This document shows, piece after piece, positions 50,943 through 59,566 of a stretch of DNA of 64,000 bases (the stretch's first letter is position 1; each line of letters begins with the position of its first letter). The stretch spans positions 1-64,000 of the IMG/VR virus record IMGVR_UViG_3300013113_000534. One strand, written 5' to 3'. This DNA comes from a virus. The translations under genes were made by a program, and so were the position numbers. The notes beneath the pieces are model-generated. The model was not told the origin of the DNA, did no database searches, and saw only the letters and a list, made by a program, of their open reading frames with translations.

Positions 50943-51391
50943 TAGTTTTCTCGTTTAAGGAATACAGTATAGTATTGAGTCGAGAATGGCCCCACATTTT
51001 TAGCATCAGTATCCACGGTAAATAAAACATCATCAATTTCAATCCTAGTAGAATCCTTTACCTTATCGTAACCATCTGAATCAACTTTGATTCTCACCTT
51101 ACCATGAGAAGCAGTTAAATTAAATTGCGCTCCACCATCTACTACAGACTCACCCTGATTTGGCGCGTAGCTGACCCTAGCTTGCACTGTATGCTTAACT
51201 AGCGTAGTTTGCGAACTCAACCTAGAGTCGTCCTTGGCCCTACCATACAGCGGGTTGTAGTTCAAATTAGCGGGTCTTGTAGTTACCTTCTTCTCAATGT
51301 AGACATAAATATCTCTAGCAAAAGTGTCGTGGACTTCGCCTAATGCACTTTGGATTGCTGACTTTTGAGTAGATGTAAGTAATGAAGCCAT
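50942..51391 (-). CDS. Head-closure (stopper)-like protein
   Basis: A 149-residue beta-barrel-like protein (ARVSYAPNQGESVVDGGAQF, GKVRIKVDSDGYDKVKDSTRIEID, VLFTVDTDAKNVG). The pattern recalls head-closure proteins that seal the portal (gp16/FII-like). It sits between an adaptor-like gene and the gp10-like gene, in the classical order. Role from order and fold pattern. Confidence 0.58.
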   Translation of the reverse strand: MASLLTSTQKSAIQSALGEVHDTFARDIYVYIEKKVTTRPANLNYNPLYGRAKDDSRLSSQTTLVKHTVQARVSYAPNQGESVVDGGAQFNLTASHGKVRIKVDSDGYDKVKDSTRIEIDDVLFTVDTDAKNVGPFSTQYYTVFLKREN

Positions 51392-51912
51392 TAAAATGTT
51401 CTGTAAGAGCTTGTAGATTGGTATGCGTCAATATCGTCAACAGGATCAATCCCATCTCGGCCAAACACCTGCAAAGGAGAAGACTTATATTGATTATAGC
51501 GGCCAACTAAGTCATTTAAACGATCAGAAGTATCAACCTTCAATTCCCTATATGTTTTGGCAACAGAGTTTTTATTCTGTCTTTGAATGGTAGTGTCGCC
51601 CTCTTTTAGAGTTATCCAGTCTGTATCTCCTCCATAAGTGAACTCACGAAGAGAATCCCTAGAAGCTTTTTCGTAATAGTGGATTTCATAAAGGGTTGAA
51701 AAAATGTTTTCTTCAATCGGCAATAAACCTGAGCCAGTAGCAATTTCTATAGCCCCCGTATCATTAACATAAAACTCTTCATTAGTTAGGCCGTTAAGCT
51801 CGCCAATATTGGCCTCAAGCCAACCAGAAACATAAGACACGGGAAATCTTCCAGTGTCATCTGGAAACTCGTAATTTACTATTTTTGTTGCTAGTGAGCC
51901 AAGATCATTCAT
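51391..51912 (-). CDS. Head-tail adaptor-like protein
   Basis: A 173-residue protein. N-region helices (GWLEANIGELNGL), a basic middle and a C-terminal acidic tail (RDGIDPVDDIDAYQ) fit head-tail adaptors (gp6/gp15 type) in size. It lies third downstream of the capsid gene. Function inferred from order. Confidence 0.6.
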   Translation of the reverse strand: MNDLGSLATKIVNYEFPDDTGRFPVSYVSGWLEANIGELNGLTNEEFYVNDTGAIEIATGSGLLPIEENIFSTLYEIHYYEKASRDSLREFTYGGDTDWITLKEGDTTIQRQNKNSVAKTYRELKVDTSDRLNDLVGRYNQYKSSPLQVFGRDGIDPVDDIDAYQSTSSYRTF

Positions 51913-51949
51913 TAAATAATCTTACAGCAAAACCAGCCTTTAGGGAATT

Positions 51950-52333
51950 CTATAGCTCAAACAGCTTTTTTACTTCATCGTAATTTTCAGCCTTTGGGTC
52001 AACAACAGGTTGTGCTTGTCCCGCTACTGTTACGTTATTTTGTTGGACATAAATATCAAAGGACTTGAGTAAATTCTTCTTTAATACTGATGGAGTGTCA
52101 ATAGAGGAAGCTGGTAGACCAACCCTTTGAGCAAGGGTCGTCATTTCTCCGACAGACATGCTACCAAGATTACTAGCGAAAACATCTTTGTTATTTGTAC
52201 CATATGGATTAACATCCTTAATCCCCAAAAGATCTTCTAATTCTTTTGTTTTTTGAATCTTGTCTTCTCGCTCAGAACGCTCTTTACCATCAATAACGTT
52301 GAACTCTTCTAAAAATTCTTTCTTATTTGCCAT
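51950..52333 (-). CDS. Small capsid-neighbour protein (SAP/Rho-N-like pattern)
   Basis: A 127-residue protein with a basic/acidic helical start and a middle segment MSVGEMTTLAQRVGLPASSI that looks like the hydrophobic SAP or Rho N-domain helix pair. The end is acidic. Possibly a minor head or neck protein. It begins 22 bases after a GTGTAA element and follows the capsid terminator. Confidence 0.58.
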   Translation of the reverse strand: MANKKEFLEEFNVIDGKERSEREDKIQKTKELEDLLGIKDVNPYGTNNKDVFASNLGSMSVGEMTTLAQRVGLPASSIDTPSVLKKNLLKSFDIYVQQNNVTVAGQAQPVVDPKAENYDEVKKLFEL

Positions 52334-52349
52334 ACCTTATCATAATAGA

Positions 52350-52355
52350 TTACAC
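52350..52355 (-). promoter_or_regulatory. GTGTAA element after the capsid terminator
   Basis: Minus-strand TTTTAGTGTAATCTATTATG, 22 bases before ATG 52333. It lies just after the T-rich terminator at 52366-52394, the same arrangement as at 48079. Confidence 0.55.
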
Positions 52356-52365
52356 TAAAAAAATC

Positions 52366-52394
52366 AAAAAAAAAGAGCCGCCCCGTAGGGCGAC
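52366..52394 (-). terminator. Intrinsic terminator after the major capsid gene
   Basis: A 7-bp GC-rich stem (52377-52383 with 52388-52394, loop of 4) followed on the minus strand by TCTTTTTTTTTGA. It terminates the leftward capsid transcript (52417-53511). Confidence 0.88.
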
Positions 52395-52416
52395 CCTTAA
52401 ATTTAGGAAACCTCGA

Positions 52417-53511
52417 TTAGAGGATAATTCCACAAAGAGCGCGGTCGTCGATACAAACGCGACCCTCTTCGACTTTACCGTAGTAACCAATCTTGTTCTG
52501 GCGAACGGAGAACTGGTCATCAACGAGAACGTTGAGTTCACCAGTAGAACCTTCATCAAGAACGACAGGACGAAGCAGAGCGTCACGAGAACGATCAACA
52601 CCGATAAGGATCTGCTCAGAGCCTTCAGTAAAGCTCACGCCACCTTTAACAGCATCAAAGATCTTGTTGAAACGTTGTCCACTACCCATTTCAAGCACTT
52701 CGACGATATTGATACCGTAGAAGCTTGGGAGTCCAGCAGCGCTGTAAAGCTGAGAGCGAAGCTCTTCAGGAGCGGTGATACTGGTAGTTCCAGAAGTTGC
52801 TTGACGAGTGTTGACAGGGTTGTAAGCCATAGCGCGAATATCTTCAACAACTTCAGGAGAAACGAGAAGATCGGTAACGCCAGCCTTAGAACCACCAACA
52901 GGAGTTCCACCAACAAACGAGCTATTGATACGCTTGGACTTAGTGATGAGGTTATTCAAATCATCAAGGACAAGGTTAGTTCCAGCAGCAGCGATGATGT
53001 GATCACCAGCAGAAGCAGAGATGCTATCTCCAGCAACAAGAGCGGAAGCAAGCACGTTAAATGCAGTGCGCTCCTGCTTAAGCATAACTTCCTGAGCCAT
53101 ACGAGTGAAGGTCTTGGAAACAACGTCAACGCGAGCCTTCTTAGCATACTTACGGTCGAAAGCGAGTGCGCTATCAAGAGTGTAAGTGCTAAACTTCAGC
53201 TCGTTATGAGCTGGGAAGACTTGGTTGTAAGGGAGTCCTCCAGCAACTTGCTGGGAGTAAACCTGCACATAATCTTCATCAGTGATGTCATGAAAGAGAT
53301 CAAGAGGAAGGGAAGGATTGTCATCAGACTGATAGGTCAGAGTGGTGAAAAGATTTCCAACGGTCACAGCGTTGTTGATAACTTCAGTGACCACAGGCCC
53401 GAGAAGTTCTGCAACAGCGGCCTGAGCCTCGTAAGCTTCTTCACGATTATTTGAACCCATTGCGCGAACAAGGGCTAACTGATCTTCAGTTCTTTTAATA
53501 GTAATTTTCAT
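52417..53511 (-). CDS. Major capsid protein, HK97 fold
   Basis: A 364-residue capsid protein. LLGPVVTEVINNAVTVGNLF starts the N-arm and spine region, TRMAQEVMLKQERTAFNVLA the long helix, LLVSPEVVEDIRAMAYNPVN the A-domain, FYGINIVEVLEMGSGQRF the P-domain/E-loop part, and QILIGVDRSRDALLRPVVLD the closing strand. Gene order (after protease/scaffold and decoration, before terminator) is canonical. Codon use here is distinctly richer in G and C than in neighbours, as for highly expressed genes. Confidence 0.85.
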   Translation of the reverse strand: MKITIKRTEDQLALVRAMGSNNREEAYEAQAAVAELLGPVVTEVINNAVTVGNLFTTLTYQSDDNPSLPLDLFHDITDEDYVQVYSQQVAGGLPYNQVFPAHNELKFSTYTLDSALAFDRKYAKKARVDVVSKTFTRMAQEVMLKQERTAFNVLASALVAGDSISASAGDHIIAAAGTNLVLDDLNNLITKSKRINSSFVGGTPVGGSKAGVTDLLVSPEVVEDIRAMAYNPVNTRQATSGTTSITAPEELRSQLYSAAGLPSFYGINIVEVLEMGSGQRFNKIFDAVKGGVSFTEGSEQILIGVDRSRDALLRPVVLDEGSTGELNVLVDDQFSVRQNKIGYYGKVEEGRVCIDDRALCGIIL

Positions 53512-53526
53512 AATCTGTGAGTAAAA

Positions 53527-54105
53527 TTAGAAGTTAATGTTAACAATTGCGTATCCTCCTGCGTGGGTATCACCAGCAGGACGAGTTCCAGTAGCAAGCA
53601 CTTTACCGACAACAGTGTCAGCAGCAAGAGCAGTAGCAAGCGTTCCACCAGCACGAAGTCCAAGCTCAGTATTAGGAGCAGGAATAAGTGAGCCAGAGAA
53701 AGCTCCTTCCATAAAGGTGAATACACCCTTAGTAGCTACAGGAACAGATTCTCCAGAAGCAACAGCCTGAAGCTCTTCCTTCTTCTGAGGGTAAAAGCGG
53801 AGCTTCTCTCCATTCTCATCAGTGTCGCGAACGTCACGGACGATAATTCCAAGAGCAGCATCGCCAGAACCAGCAGCAGCAACTTTAAGAGGGTTAACAG
53901 CGAGAGGGGAGTAAGCATTTCCTTGAGTAGTAAGGAAAGCAGTCCCAGCGTCTACGAGATCAGTAAGATCGTCGTTGAGATTGGCGGCAGAAACCTTTAC
54001 AATGGTTCCGGCCCCGACATCAGTACCTTCGTAAGCAAACATGTTGATAACATCGTTATCGTCATATTGCCGGAAAGGTAATAGTTTAGTAATTTCACTA
54101 GCCAT
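53527..54105 (-). CDS. Head decoration-like protein
   Basis: A 192-residue protein with an all-beta profile (GTIVKVSAANLNDDLTD, LKVAAAGSGDAALGIIVRD, VPVATKGVFTFMEG, TVVGKVLATGTRPAG). The size and place between protease/scaffold and capsid are those of lambda gpD-type or fibre-like head decoration proteins. It shares the G/C-rich codon use of the capsid gene. Family from position and profile. Confidence 0.7.
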   Translation of the reverse strand: MASEITKLLPFRQYDDNDVINMFAYEGTDVGAGTIVKVSAANLNDDLTDLVDAGTAFLTTQGNAYSPLAVNPLKVAAAGSGDAALGIIVRDVRDTDENGEKLRFYPQKKEELQAVASGESVPVATKGVFTFMEGAFSGSLIPAPNTELGLRAGGTLATALAADTVVGKVLATGTRPAGDTHAGGYAIVNINF

Positions 54106-54130
54106 AATATTATAATTTAGTTAGAATTTT

Positions 54131-55654
54131 TTATTTTGTAACTTCTACAGAGAAGTTCTCCTTAAGTTTTTCAACCAAAGAAATTTGTTCAGAAGCTTCT
54201 GCGTTGTTGTTTGGAACAGGAGCGGCCTCGACCTCTTCAACTTCCAACTCATCTTCGCTAGCTTTAACTTCTTCTTGCTGCTCAGGAGCCTCTTCTGCCA
54301 TCTTAGAAGCAATAGCCTCTTCGATTTTAGCTTTGACTGCCTCTTCTTGAGCTGCAATAGACTCTTTGGTCTTGCTTGCAAAAAGAATAGAAAGTTTTTC
54401 TTTGAAGGTATCAAAAGCCTCGGGAGAAGCTTCAACAGCCTTCAACTCATCTACGACCAACTTAAGCTCTGCTTCAGTAAGTTCGTATGTGGAATCGATA
54501 AAGTTCATACGAGAGTTAAATAACTCAACAGCAGCTTGAGCTTCAATCTCAGATTTGAGAGAGGAGAGTTCTGCCTGAACAGCATCAAAAGAAGCTTTCA
54601 TTTCAGTCAGGTCTGCTTCTGCTTTCTCACGAGCTTCGGCTTCAAGTTGAACTTTAGATTTCCAGTTTTCGGAATGCTCAGTAAGAGCATCACGCATAAT
54701 CTCACCAACAGAGCTGGCTTGATCGTCCTTCTTGACTACGGAAGCTACGCTTTCCGCAACTTGTGTCATTAATGTTTCGAATTGTTCCTTATCCATATCA
54801 AAAATATCGAATTTGTTGTTTGTTACAGTGTTTTTCCCGTTTAGGGAATTTTTAATAATATTATTATCTTCTTTCGCTAAAGAATTATCAACAGGCTTTT
54901 CGTTTTTCTGCGGTTCTGATGTATAAACTCCTTTAACTCTAGCAGCAGGTTTATATGTTAGTGCAGCTCCTAAAGGATAAGTTTCACCATGTATCAATCG
55001 GTGAACTGGTGTCCCATTTTTATCCATGCCTTTACCACCAAAACCTTTTACATACTGCTTAAGTTCTTGCTTCTTTGAACCTTCGGCAACTTCGCACTCG
55101 TCCAATCTATTAGATCCATAGACGACTTTATAGTTCTTAAATGCAAGCTCCCAGCTAGTAGCAATGCTCTGATATTCTTCATTCTCTTCTTTCGCGGCTG
55201 TTTCAATAGCTTCCGCTAACTCTGGAAAAATATTTTTATAAATTAAACCAGCAGCGTTAATATAAAATGGTTCTTTTTTATCAGCATATGATTCAATCGC
55301 GTTATCCTTAAAATCATATTCGTCCATAGAGAAAGAAGCATTGATCATGTGGCCTACGATCTTATGCTTCTTGTGTTCAATGTTGATTGGCTTATTGATA
55401 AATCTTTTTACGGCAGCTACTGCTGTTTTAGAATCTATGCCATCACCGTTTTTGTTGAATTCGTTGACGAGAGCCAAGTTAAATACTACAGGCAATACAT
55501 CTACATTTGCGGATGGGTCAAAGTCGTCAGGCAGTAAAGATTTAGCTGCCTCCGCGATAGATCCTTCTGATACTCCAAACTTTTCGTAATCAGCTTCTTT
55601 GAGAGCCTTGATATTACAATCAAAGCTACTTACCTCAAAATCTTTTAAATCCAT
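54131..55654 (-). CDS. Prohead protease-scaffold fusion
   Basis: A 507-residue protein. The N-terminal 230 residues match a prohead protease: VDVLPVVFNLALVNEFNKNG, FINKPINIEHKKHKIVGHMIN (with the His of the catalytic set) and IATSWELAFKNYKVVYG. A Lys/Asn linker follows, and from about residue 285 (MDKEQFETLMTQVAESVAS) an acidic coiled coil (AEADLTEMKASFDAVQAELSS) with Glu-rich tail typical of a scaffold. An internal start at that Met could give free scaffold, as in other fused systems (inference). It cleaves capsid and scaffold in the procapsid. ATG 55654 lies 14 bases after a GTGTAT element. Confidence 0.85.
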   Translation of the reverse strand: MDLKDFEVSSFDCNIKALKEADYEKFGVSEGSIAEAAKSLLPDDFDPSANVDVLPVVFNLALVNEFNKNGDGIDSKTAVAAVKRFINKPINIEHKKHKIVGHMINASFSMDEYDFKDNAIESYADKKEPFYINAAGLIYKNIFPELAEAIETAAKEENEEYQSIATSWELAFKNYKVVYGSNRLDECEVAEGSKKQELKQYVKGFGGKGMDKNGTPVHRLIHGETYPLGAALTYKPAARVKGVYTSEPQKNEKPVDNSLAKEDNNIIKNSLNGKNTVTNNKFDIFDMDKEQFETLMTQVAESVASVVKKDDQASSVGEIMRDALTEHSENWKSKVQLEAEAREKAEADLTEMKASFDAVQAELSSLKSEIEAQAAVELFNSRMNFIDSTYELTEAELKLVVDELKAVEASPEAFDTFKEKLSILFASKTKESIAAQEEAVKAKIEEAIASKMAEEAPEQQEEVKASEDELEVEEVEAAPVPNNNAEASEQISLVEKLKENFSVEVTK

Positions 55655-55662
55655 AAAATGAT

Positions 55663-55668
55663 ATACAC
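55663..55668 (-). promoter_or_regulatory. GTGTAT element upstream of the protease-scaffold gene
   Basis: Minus-strand TTTAAGTGTATATCATTTT, starting right after the portal stop codon and 14 bases before ATG 55654. Confidence 0.5.
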
Positions 55669-57630
55669 TTAAATTTTAGTTGAGTGGTATAAAATTGCAG
55701 CAGACATGTCATCGAGCTGATGTTTAGAGCCTACGTCTAGCACATCTGGATCAACATTTAGTTCAGAAAGATTATCTAAATTTTCTACAACACTGGATAA
55801 AGTCTCGTCCCATTCACTTGTTGGTTTAGAAACAATGATTGATTCGCAAGCGCGAGAAACTAAATCTTTTTTGTCGTCATCAAGTTCATCCAAGCCAAAC
55901 TTAAGAGCAAAGTCACGATAAGCCCTAAGTTCAAACTCGCTAACCATTTGGGTAGCTTCAACAATATGTTTCTTCGAAAAGTTTGAGTTGGAAACTCCCA
56001 TAGGGCGACCACCAGAAGGAGCTACAGGAGCAACTTCGGGTTTAGCTTCTGGAGTGGACTCTTCTTCATTTTGAAATAGGTTAATGCTATTTACTAAGGG
56101 CATGTAATAACCATCTTCCCTCTGCTCTTTGAACTTATCTTGAGCTGGCATTAATTCTTCTCCTTTGGGGAACATTCCATTGTGGACAACACTCATACCC
56201 TGTTCTGGAGTAAGAACTCCAAGCTCCATCATGCGAGTAGCAAGCTTAGTCATGTCAGAATTATCAAGAGTATCTGTTTTAACAAATTTAACCTCTGGCC
56301 AAGAACGCATACCCGCAGCTTTACAAATGCGGCGTATCTCTGGCTGTAGGAAATCTTTAATAAATTGACTGCGAGACTCTTCAAGACGCTGAATGAATAT
56401 CTTCATCTTGAGTTGTCCATCTGCATATTTGTTATCTCCAAGGAGAACATTCTGAAGCCCTTCTTGAATGTCACGGTTCAAAATCTCATATTTTTCGGGG
56501 CCAATTACTTTGCGGAGATCAGGAATAACAAAGTCAGCTTTTGTGGTATAATCAGATACAAGAACACGCCCAACGCTTTGATTCTTGAAAATATTCTGCA
56601 TTGCGGCCAATGCTTTATGATTAACGCCTCCCTTGTCAGGTTCTGCACCCATAGTAACCAACAAAACAACATTCTCAATAGAACGAGAAATGGCTTGGTC
56701 AATTTTCTTAAGTTCTAGCTTCTTGTTGATGTCATCAAGGACAGAGAAAGCATATGGAACAGAAAGTGGCTCATAGTCTTGCTTCTTGGCAAATACAACA
56801 TGCAATAACTCCGAAGCTAATTTAATATACAAACGCTCAGTGGTAGTAGCAGTGTTGTTTTGGATTCTTACCTGAACATCTTCTGGTAAAGAATTATACA
56901 TCTCAATCTCATGCTCTGTTTTAGGATCTTTAAGCCTAGAGATTTCATATGGAGTGAGGACTTTGAAATACTGAAAATCATTAAATGAAATAGAACCTTT
57001 TGTGGCAATGTCAGTTGGGTTCATGATCAAATACTTGATTGGAATAGGCACGCTCTTAGTGGCTCCATAAGTTTCCAAGATCCTTCCAGTATCAGCGGTT
57101 TTAATTTTACCGTCTACACGATACATGAAAACGTTACCTGAGCGGTAGTATTCGCGAAAATATTGTGACTTGATATCATGAATTTTAATTCTTTTAAACC
57201 AAGCGTTCACAAAGTTTCTTGCTTTAGCAGATCCACCCTCTAAAAATAAATCAGAGTCAGCAAAGTCAGAGAGCATATCAATAGTACTCCTGAACGCAGG
57301 GACGTTGAAGTAAGCCTTTTGGCATAACTGGATAGCGTCACGGACATTTACGGAGTCACGAGAGTAATCAAATGGAAGAAGACCATCATCAATATTTTTA
57401 AATCTATTTTTAGTATAGCTTTGAGTAACGCTATTAGTTCTTGAACTTGAACGATTTGTTGGGTCAGAAAGACGAGACGCAGTAGTTTCATATAAAGATT
57501 CCCCGACAAGTTCTGGAGAAAATTCCTCTGCTAAAGACTGATTCGCTATATCCTCTAAATTATGATTGGGAGTGTCGCTTTTGAACTTATTCCAATATTC
57601 AGACCGTTTTGTGTACTTACGCTTTGCCAT
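55669..57630 (-). CDS. Portal protein
   Basis: A 653-residue protein following the terminase. It shows the portal pattern: helical crown and stem with RSTIDMLSDFADSDLF, YFREYYRSGNVFMYRVDG (typical of SPP1/T4-like portals), LNRDIQEGLQNVLLGDNKY and the C-terminal IRRICKAAGMRSWPEV. The last 100 residues are acidic and helical. It forms the dodecameric gate for DNA entry. ATG 57630 is 17 bases after a GTGTAA element. Confidence 0.85.
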   Translation of the reverse strand: MAKRKYTKRSEYWNKFKSDTPNHNLEDIANQSLAEEFSPELVGESLYETTASRLSDPTNRSSSRTNSVTQSYTKNRFKNIDDGLLPFDYSRDSVNVRDAIQLCQKAYFNVPAFRSTIDMLSDFADSDLFLEGGSAKARNFVNAWFKRIKIHDIKSQYFREYYRSGNVFMYRVDGKIKTADTGRILETYGATKSVPIPIKYLIMNPTDIATKGSISFNDFQYFKVLTPYEISRLKDPKTEHEIEMYNSLPEDVQVRIQNNTATTTERLYIKLASELLHVVFAKKQDYEPLSVPYAFSVLDDINKKLELKKIDQAISRSIENVVLLVTMGAEPDKGGVNHKALAAMQNIFKNQSVGRVLVSDYTTKADFVIPDLRKVIGPEKYEILNRDIQEGLQNVLLGDNKYADGQLKMKIFIQRLEESRSQFIKDFLQPEIRRICKAAGMRSWPEVKFVKTDTLDNSDMTKLATRMMELGVLTPEQGMSVVHNGMFPKGEELMPAQDKFKEQREDGYYMPLVNSINLFQNEEESTPEAKPEVAPVAPSGGRPMGVSNSNFSKKHIVEATQMVSEFELRAYRDFALKFGLDELDDDKKDLVSRACESIIVSKPTSEWDETLSSVVENLDNLSELNVDPDVLDVGSKHQLDDMSAAILYHSTKI

Positions 57631-57641
57631 GCTAACAATTG

Positions 57642-57647
57642 TTACAC
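57642..57647 (-). promoter_or_regulatory. GTGTAA element upstream of the portal gene
   Basis: Minus-strand CTTTAGTGTAACAATTG, first base 17 before ATG 57630. Located in a 46-base gap, one of the larger in the virion block, so a promoter here is plausible. Confidence 0.55.
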
Positions 57648-57676
57648 TAAAGTTATAAAAGTTACTTTACAACTTT

Positions 57677-59566
57677 TCAAATAGTAAACGGTATAAATGT
57701 AGACTCAGGTTTTTTCTCAGCAGTTACATTAAGAGAATCAAAATATACTTTGGCGAACCAATTCCCTAGAATCAAAGCAGAATAAGAGTCTTTGCGTGCT
57801 CTATTCGGCCCCTTCTGTCTTCGGATGTTTTGGGGCAAGTTAAATGACTGTGAACCTTGGGGGTTTGTAGTAACCTCAATGTTAGCGCATTCTGACTTTG
57901 TAAGTTCAATGTTAGTTTTCTGTTGATCAATAAGATCAATCATTTTAGCTCCTTTTGAAGTGGCTGTAATTTTATTATCCCACTTTATCTCATCAATCGG
58001 CAAATTCCCTTTTCTTTGTCGGTCAAAGTGATCGTCTACCGCTCTGGAACCAAACAGTATTCTTTTATGGTCTATTGCTGCTTGCAACATTTCATTACCG
58101 CTTCTAATCCAGTTGACCGTAGGTTTTCTTAAGACACAGTATTTTCTCTCCTTTTGGTTATATTGGCTCTTAAATTGTGTGATGTCACTATGCCATTGAT
58201 CAGGCTTTTCTAAATCTACTTCAATCACTCCAATATTCACATTCGCCTTTTTAAACAACTCACTCTCATTACAAGAGTTAATGAACTGAACTCCTCCATT
58301 GTAGTCACCGCATATACCCACGATATTAAAGTATTCAATAAGATACAGAAAATACCTCATATGCTCTTTTAAGGACACTCCAGCCACTGCGTAACTATGA
58401 ACAAGGCAAATCTTCTGTTCGTCCCCCAGAACCTTAAATACGTGCATTGCGAAGTGGTCAGCACTTGTGTTACCAGCCCAGTTGGGGTCAAAAGCAAGAA
58501 TATACTCGTCACTTGGATTCCCAATTACCTCAACAGCAGGAAACTCTCCATCAGCGATAGTGCAAGCTGCCATTTTAGATAATCTGAAATAACCATCACT
58601 CTCATCTACAAATTGTGCGCCGAACTCTCGTTTAAACTGCATCTCAGACATGGTAGCCTTCGCCTGTTTAAGCAGGTTCTGATCGTAAAGTCTTGTCGGA
58701 GCACAGTCGTAACTTAACTGCATAATTAATCTATATGCATCATCAGCCGCTTGCTCTTCTTCATCATCTCTGTCGAACTCTCCGAATATAAGACCCTCAT
58801 ACTTTTTGTAGAGTTTATACATATATTCGAATTTGAATGACGGAGATGAAAGTATTATCAGTTTGTTATTTGGCCATACATACCTATCTTCCTCTTTCAG
58901 CTCGCCCTTGTCGATAAGGCGGGATTCTAGTTTATGTAGTTCCTCCCTTTCAATAGGATTCTCTACAACTCCAAGGAATGGTATGATAACTTCATTGAAT
59001 ATCTTTTCTGGTATTGTTAAGAACTCATCTAACACTATCCTATTAAATCGAAATCCCCTCAATCGTTCTCCGTTAGCTAATGGCAAAGCTATTGCGCGGC
59101 TATTACCAATCTTTAAAGTCCACTGGTCAGTTCCTTTTGTTATTTTAACTCCGCATTCTTTTGCGAGCTTTGCCTCTGGCTTACTAAGGATATCTTCCAT
59201 CTTCTGGAAGATTTGTTTTGATTGCCTAAAGCTACCTGCAATAACGCCTATATTTGCATTAGGGTTTAGTAGACATTCAAGTAACACATAAATAGCTGTA
59301 GAGAAAGTCTTAGACATACCACGGGAGAATACGAACATCGAATAGTCCGATACCATCATCCCCTTGATAGCCATAGCCTGAAATGGGAATAACTTTACCC
59401 CCAAAAATAATTCGGAGGTAAATGCTATATTAGCTCTTAAAAACTTATATAACAAATACTTAGCTTCCTCATCAGGCAAGTCGCCATCAAGTGTTTTTAA
59501 ATATGTATTAAGTTCGTTCGCGGAATAATCATTTCGATACCGCTGTTTTCCTTTCTGCCATGCCAT
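57677..59566 (-). CDS. terL: Terminase large subunit
   Basis: A 629-residue packaging motor. Walker A is the variant SRGMSKTF at 81-88, Walker B RIVLDEF at about 176-182. The RNase H-like nuclease has YILAFDPNWAGNTSADHF (first Asp), VGICGDYNGG (second), and RKDSYSALILGNWF (last Asp) near residue 600. It cuts concatemers and pumps DNA into proheads through the portal. It overlaps the ERCC4-type nuclease gene by 38 bases at its start. Assignment is secure from motif set and order. Confidence 0.92.
   Translation of the reverse strand: MAWQKGKQRYRNDYSANELNTYLKTLDGDLPDEEAKYLLYKFLRANIAFTSELFLGVKLFPFQAMAIKGMMVSDYSMFVFSRGMSKTFSTAIYVLLECLLNPNANIGVIAGSFRQSKQIFQKMEDILSKPEAKLAKECGVKITKGTDQWTLKIGNSRAIALPLANGERLRGFRFNRIVLDEFLTIPEKIFNEVIIPFLGVVENPIEREELHKLESRLIDKGELKEEDRYVWPNNKLIILSSPSFKFEYMYKLYKKYEGLIFGEFDRDDEEEQAADDAYRLIMQLSYDCAPTRLYDQNLLKQAKATMSEMQFKREFGAQFVDESDGYFRLSKMAACTIADGEFPAVEVIGNPSDEYILAFDPNWAGNTSADHFAMHVFKVLGDEQKICLVHSYAVAGVSLKEHMRYFLYLIEYFNIVGICGDYNGGVQFINSCNESELFKKANVNIGVIEVDLEKPDQWHSDITQFKSQYNQKERKYCVLRKPTVNWIRSGNEMLQAAIDHKRILFGSRAVDDHFDRQRKGNLPIDEIKWDNKITATSKGAKMIDLIDQQKTNIELTKSECANIEVTTNPQGSQSFNLPQNIRRQKGPNRARKDSYSALILGNWFAKVYFDSLNVTAEKKPESTFIPFTI

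Noticed and set aside
52327-53454. 375-residue open frame on the plus strand opposite the capsid gene
   Set aside because: It is the mirror of the major capsid gene, arising from the G/C-rich codon use; its residue composition is unnatural (runs of Ser, Asn, Thr, Arg) and it has no start signal.
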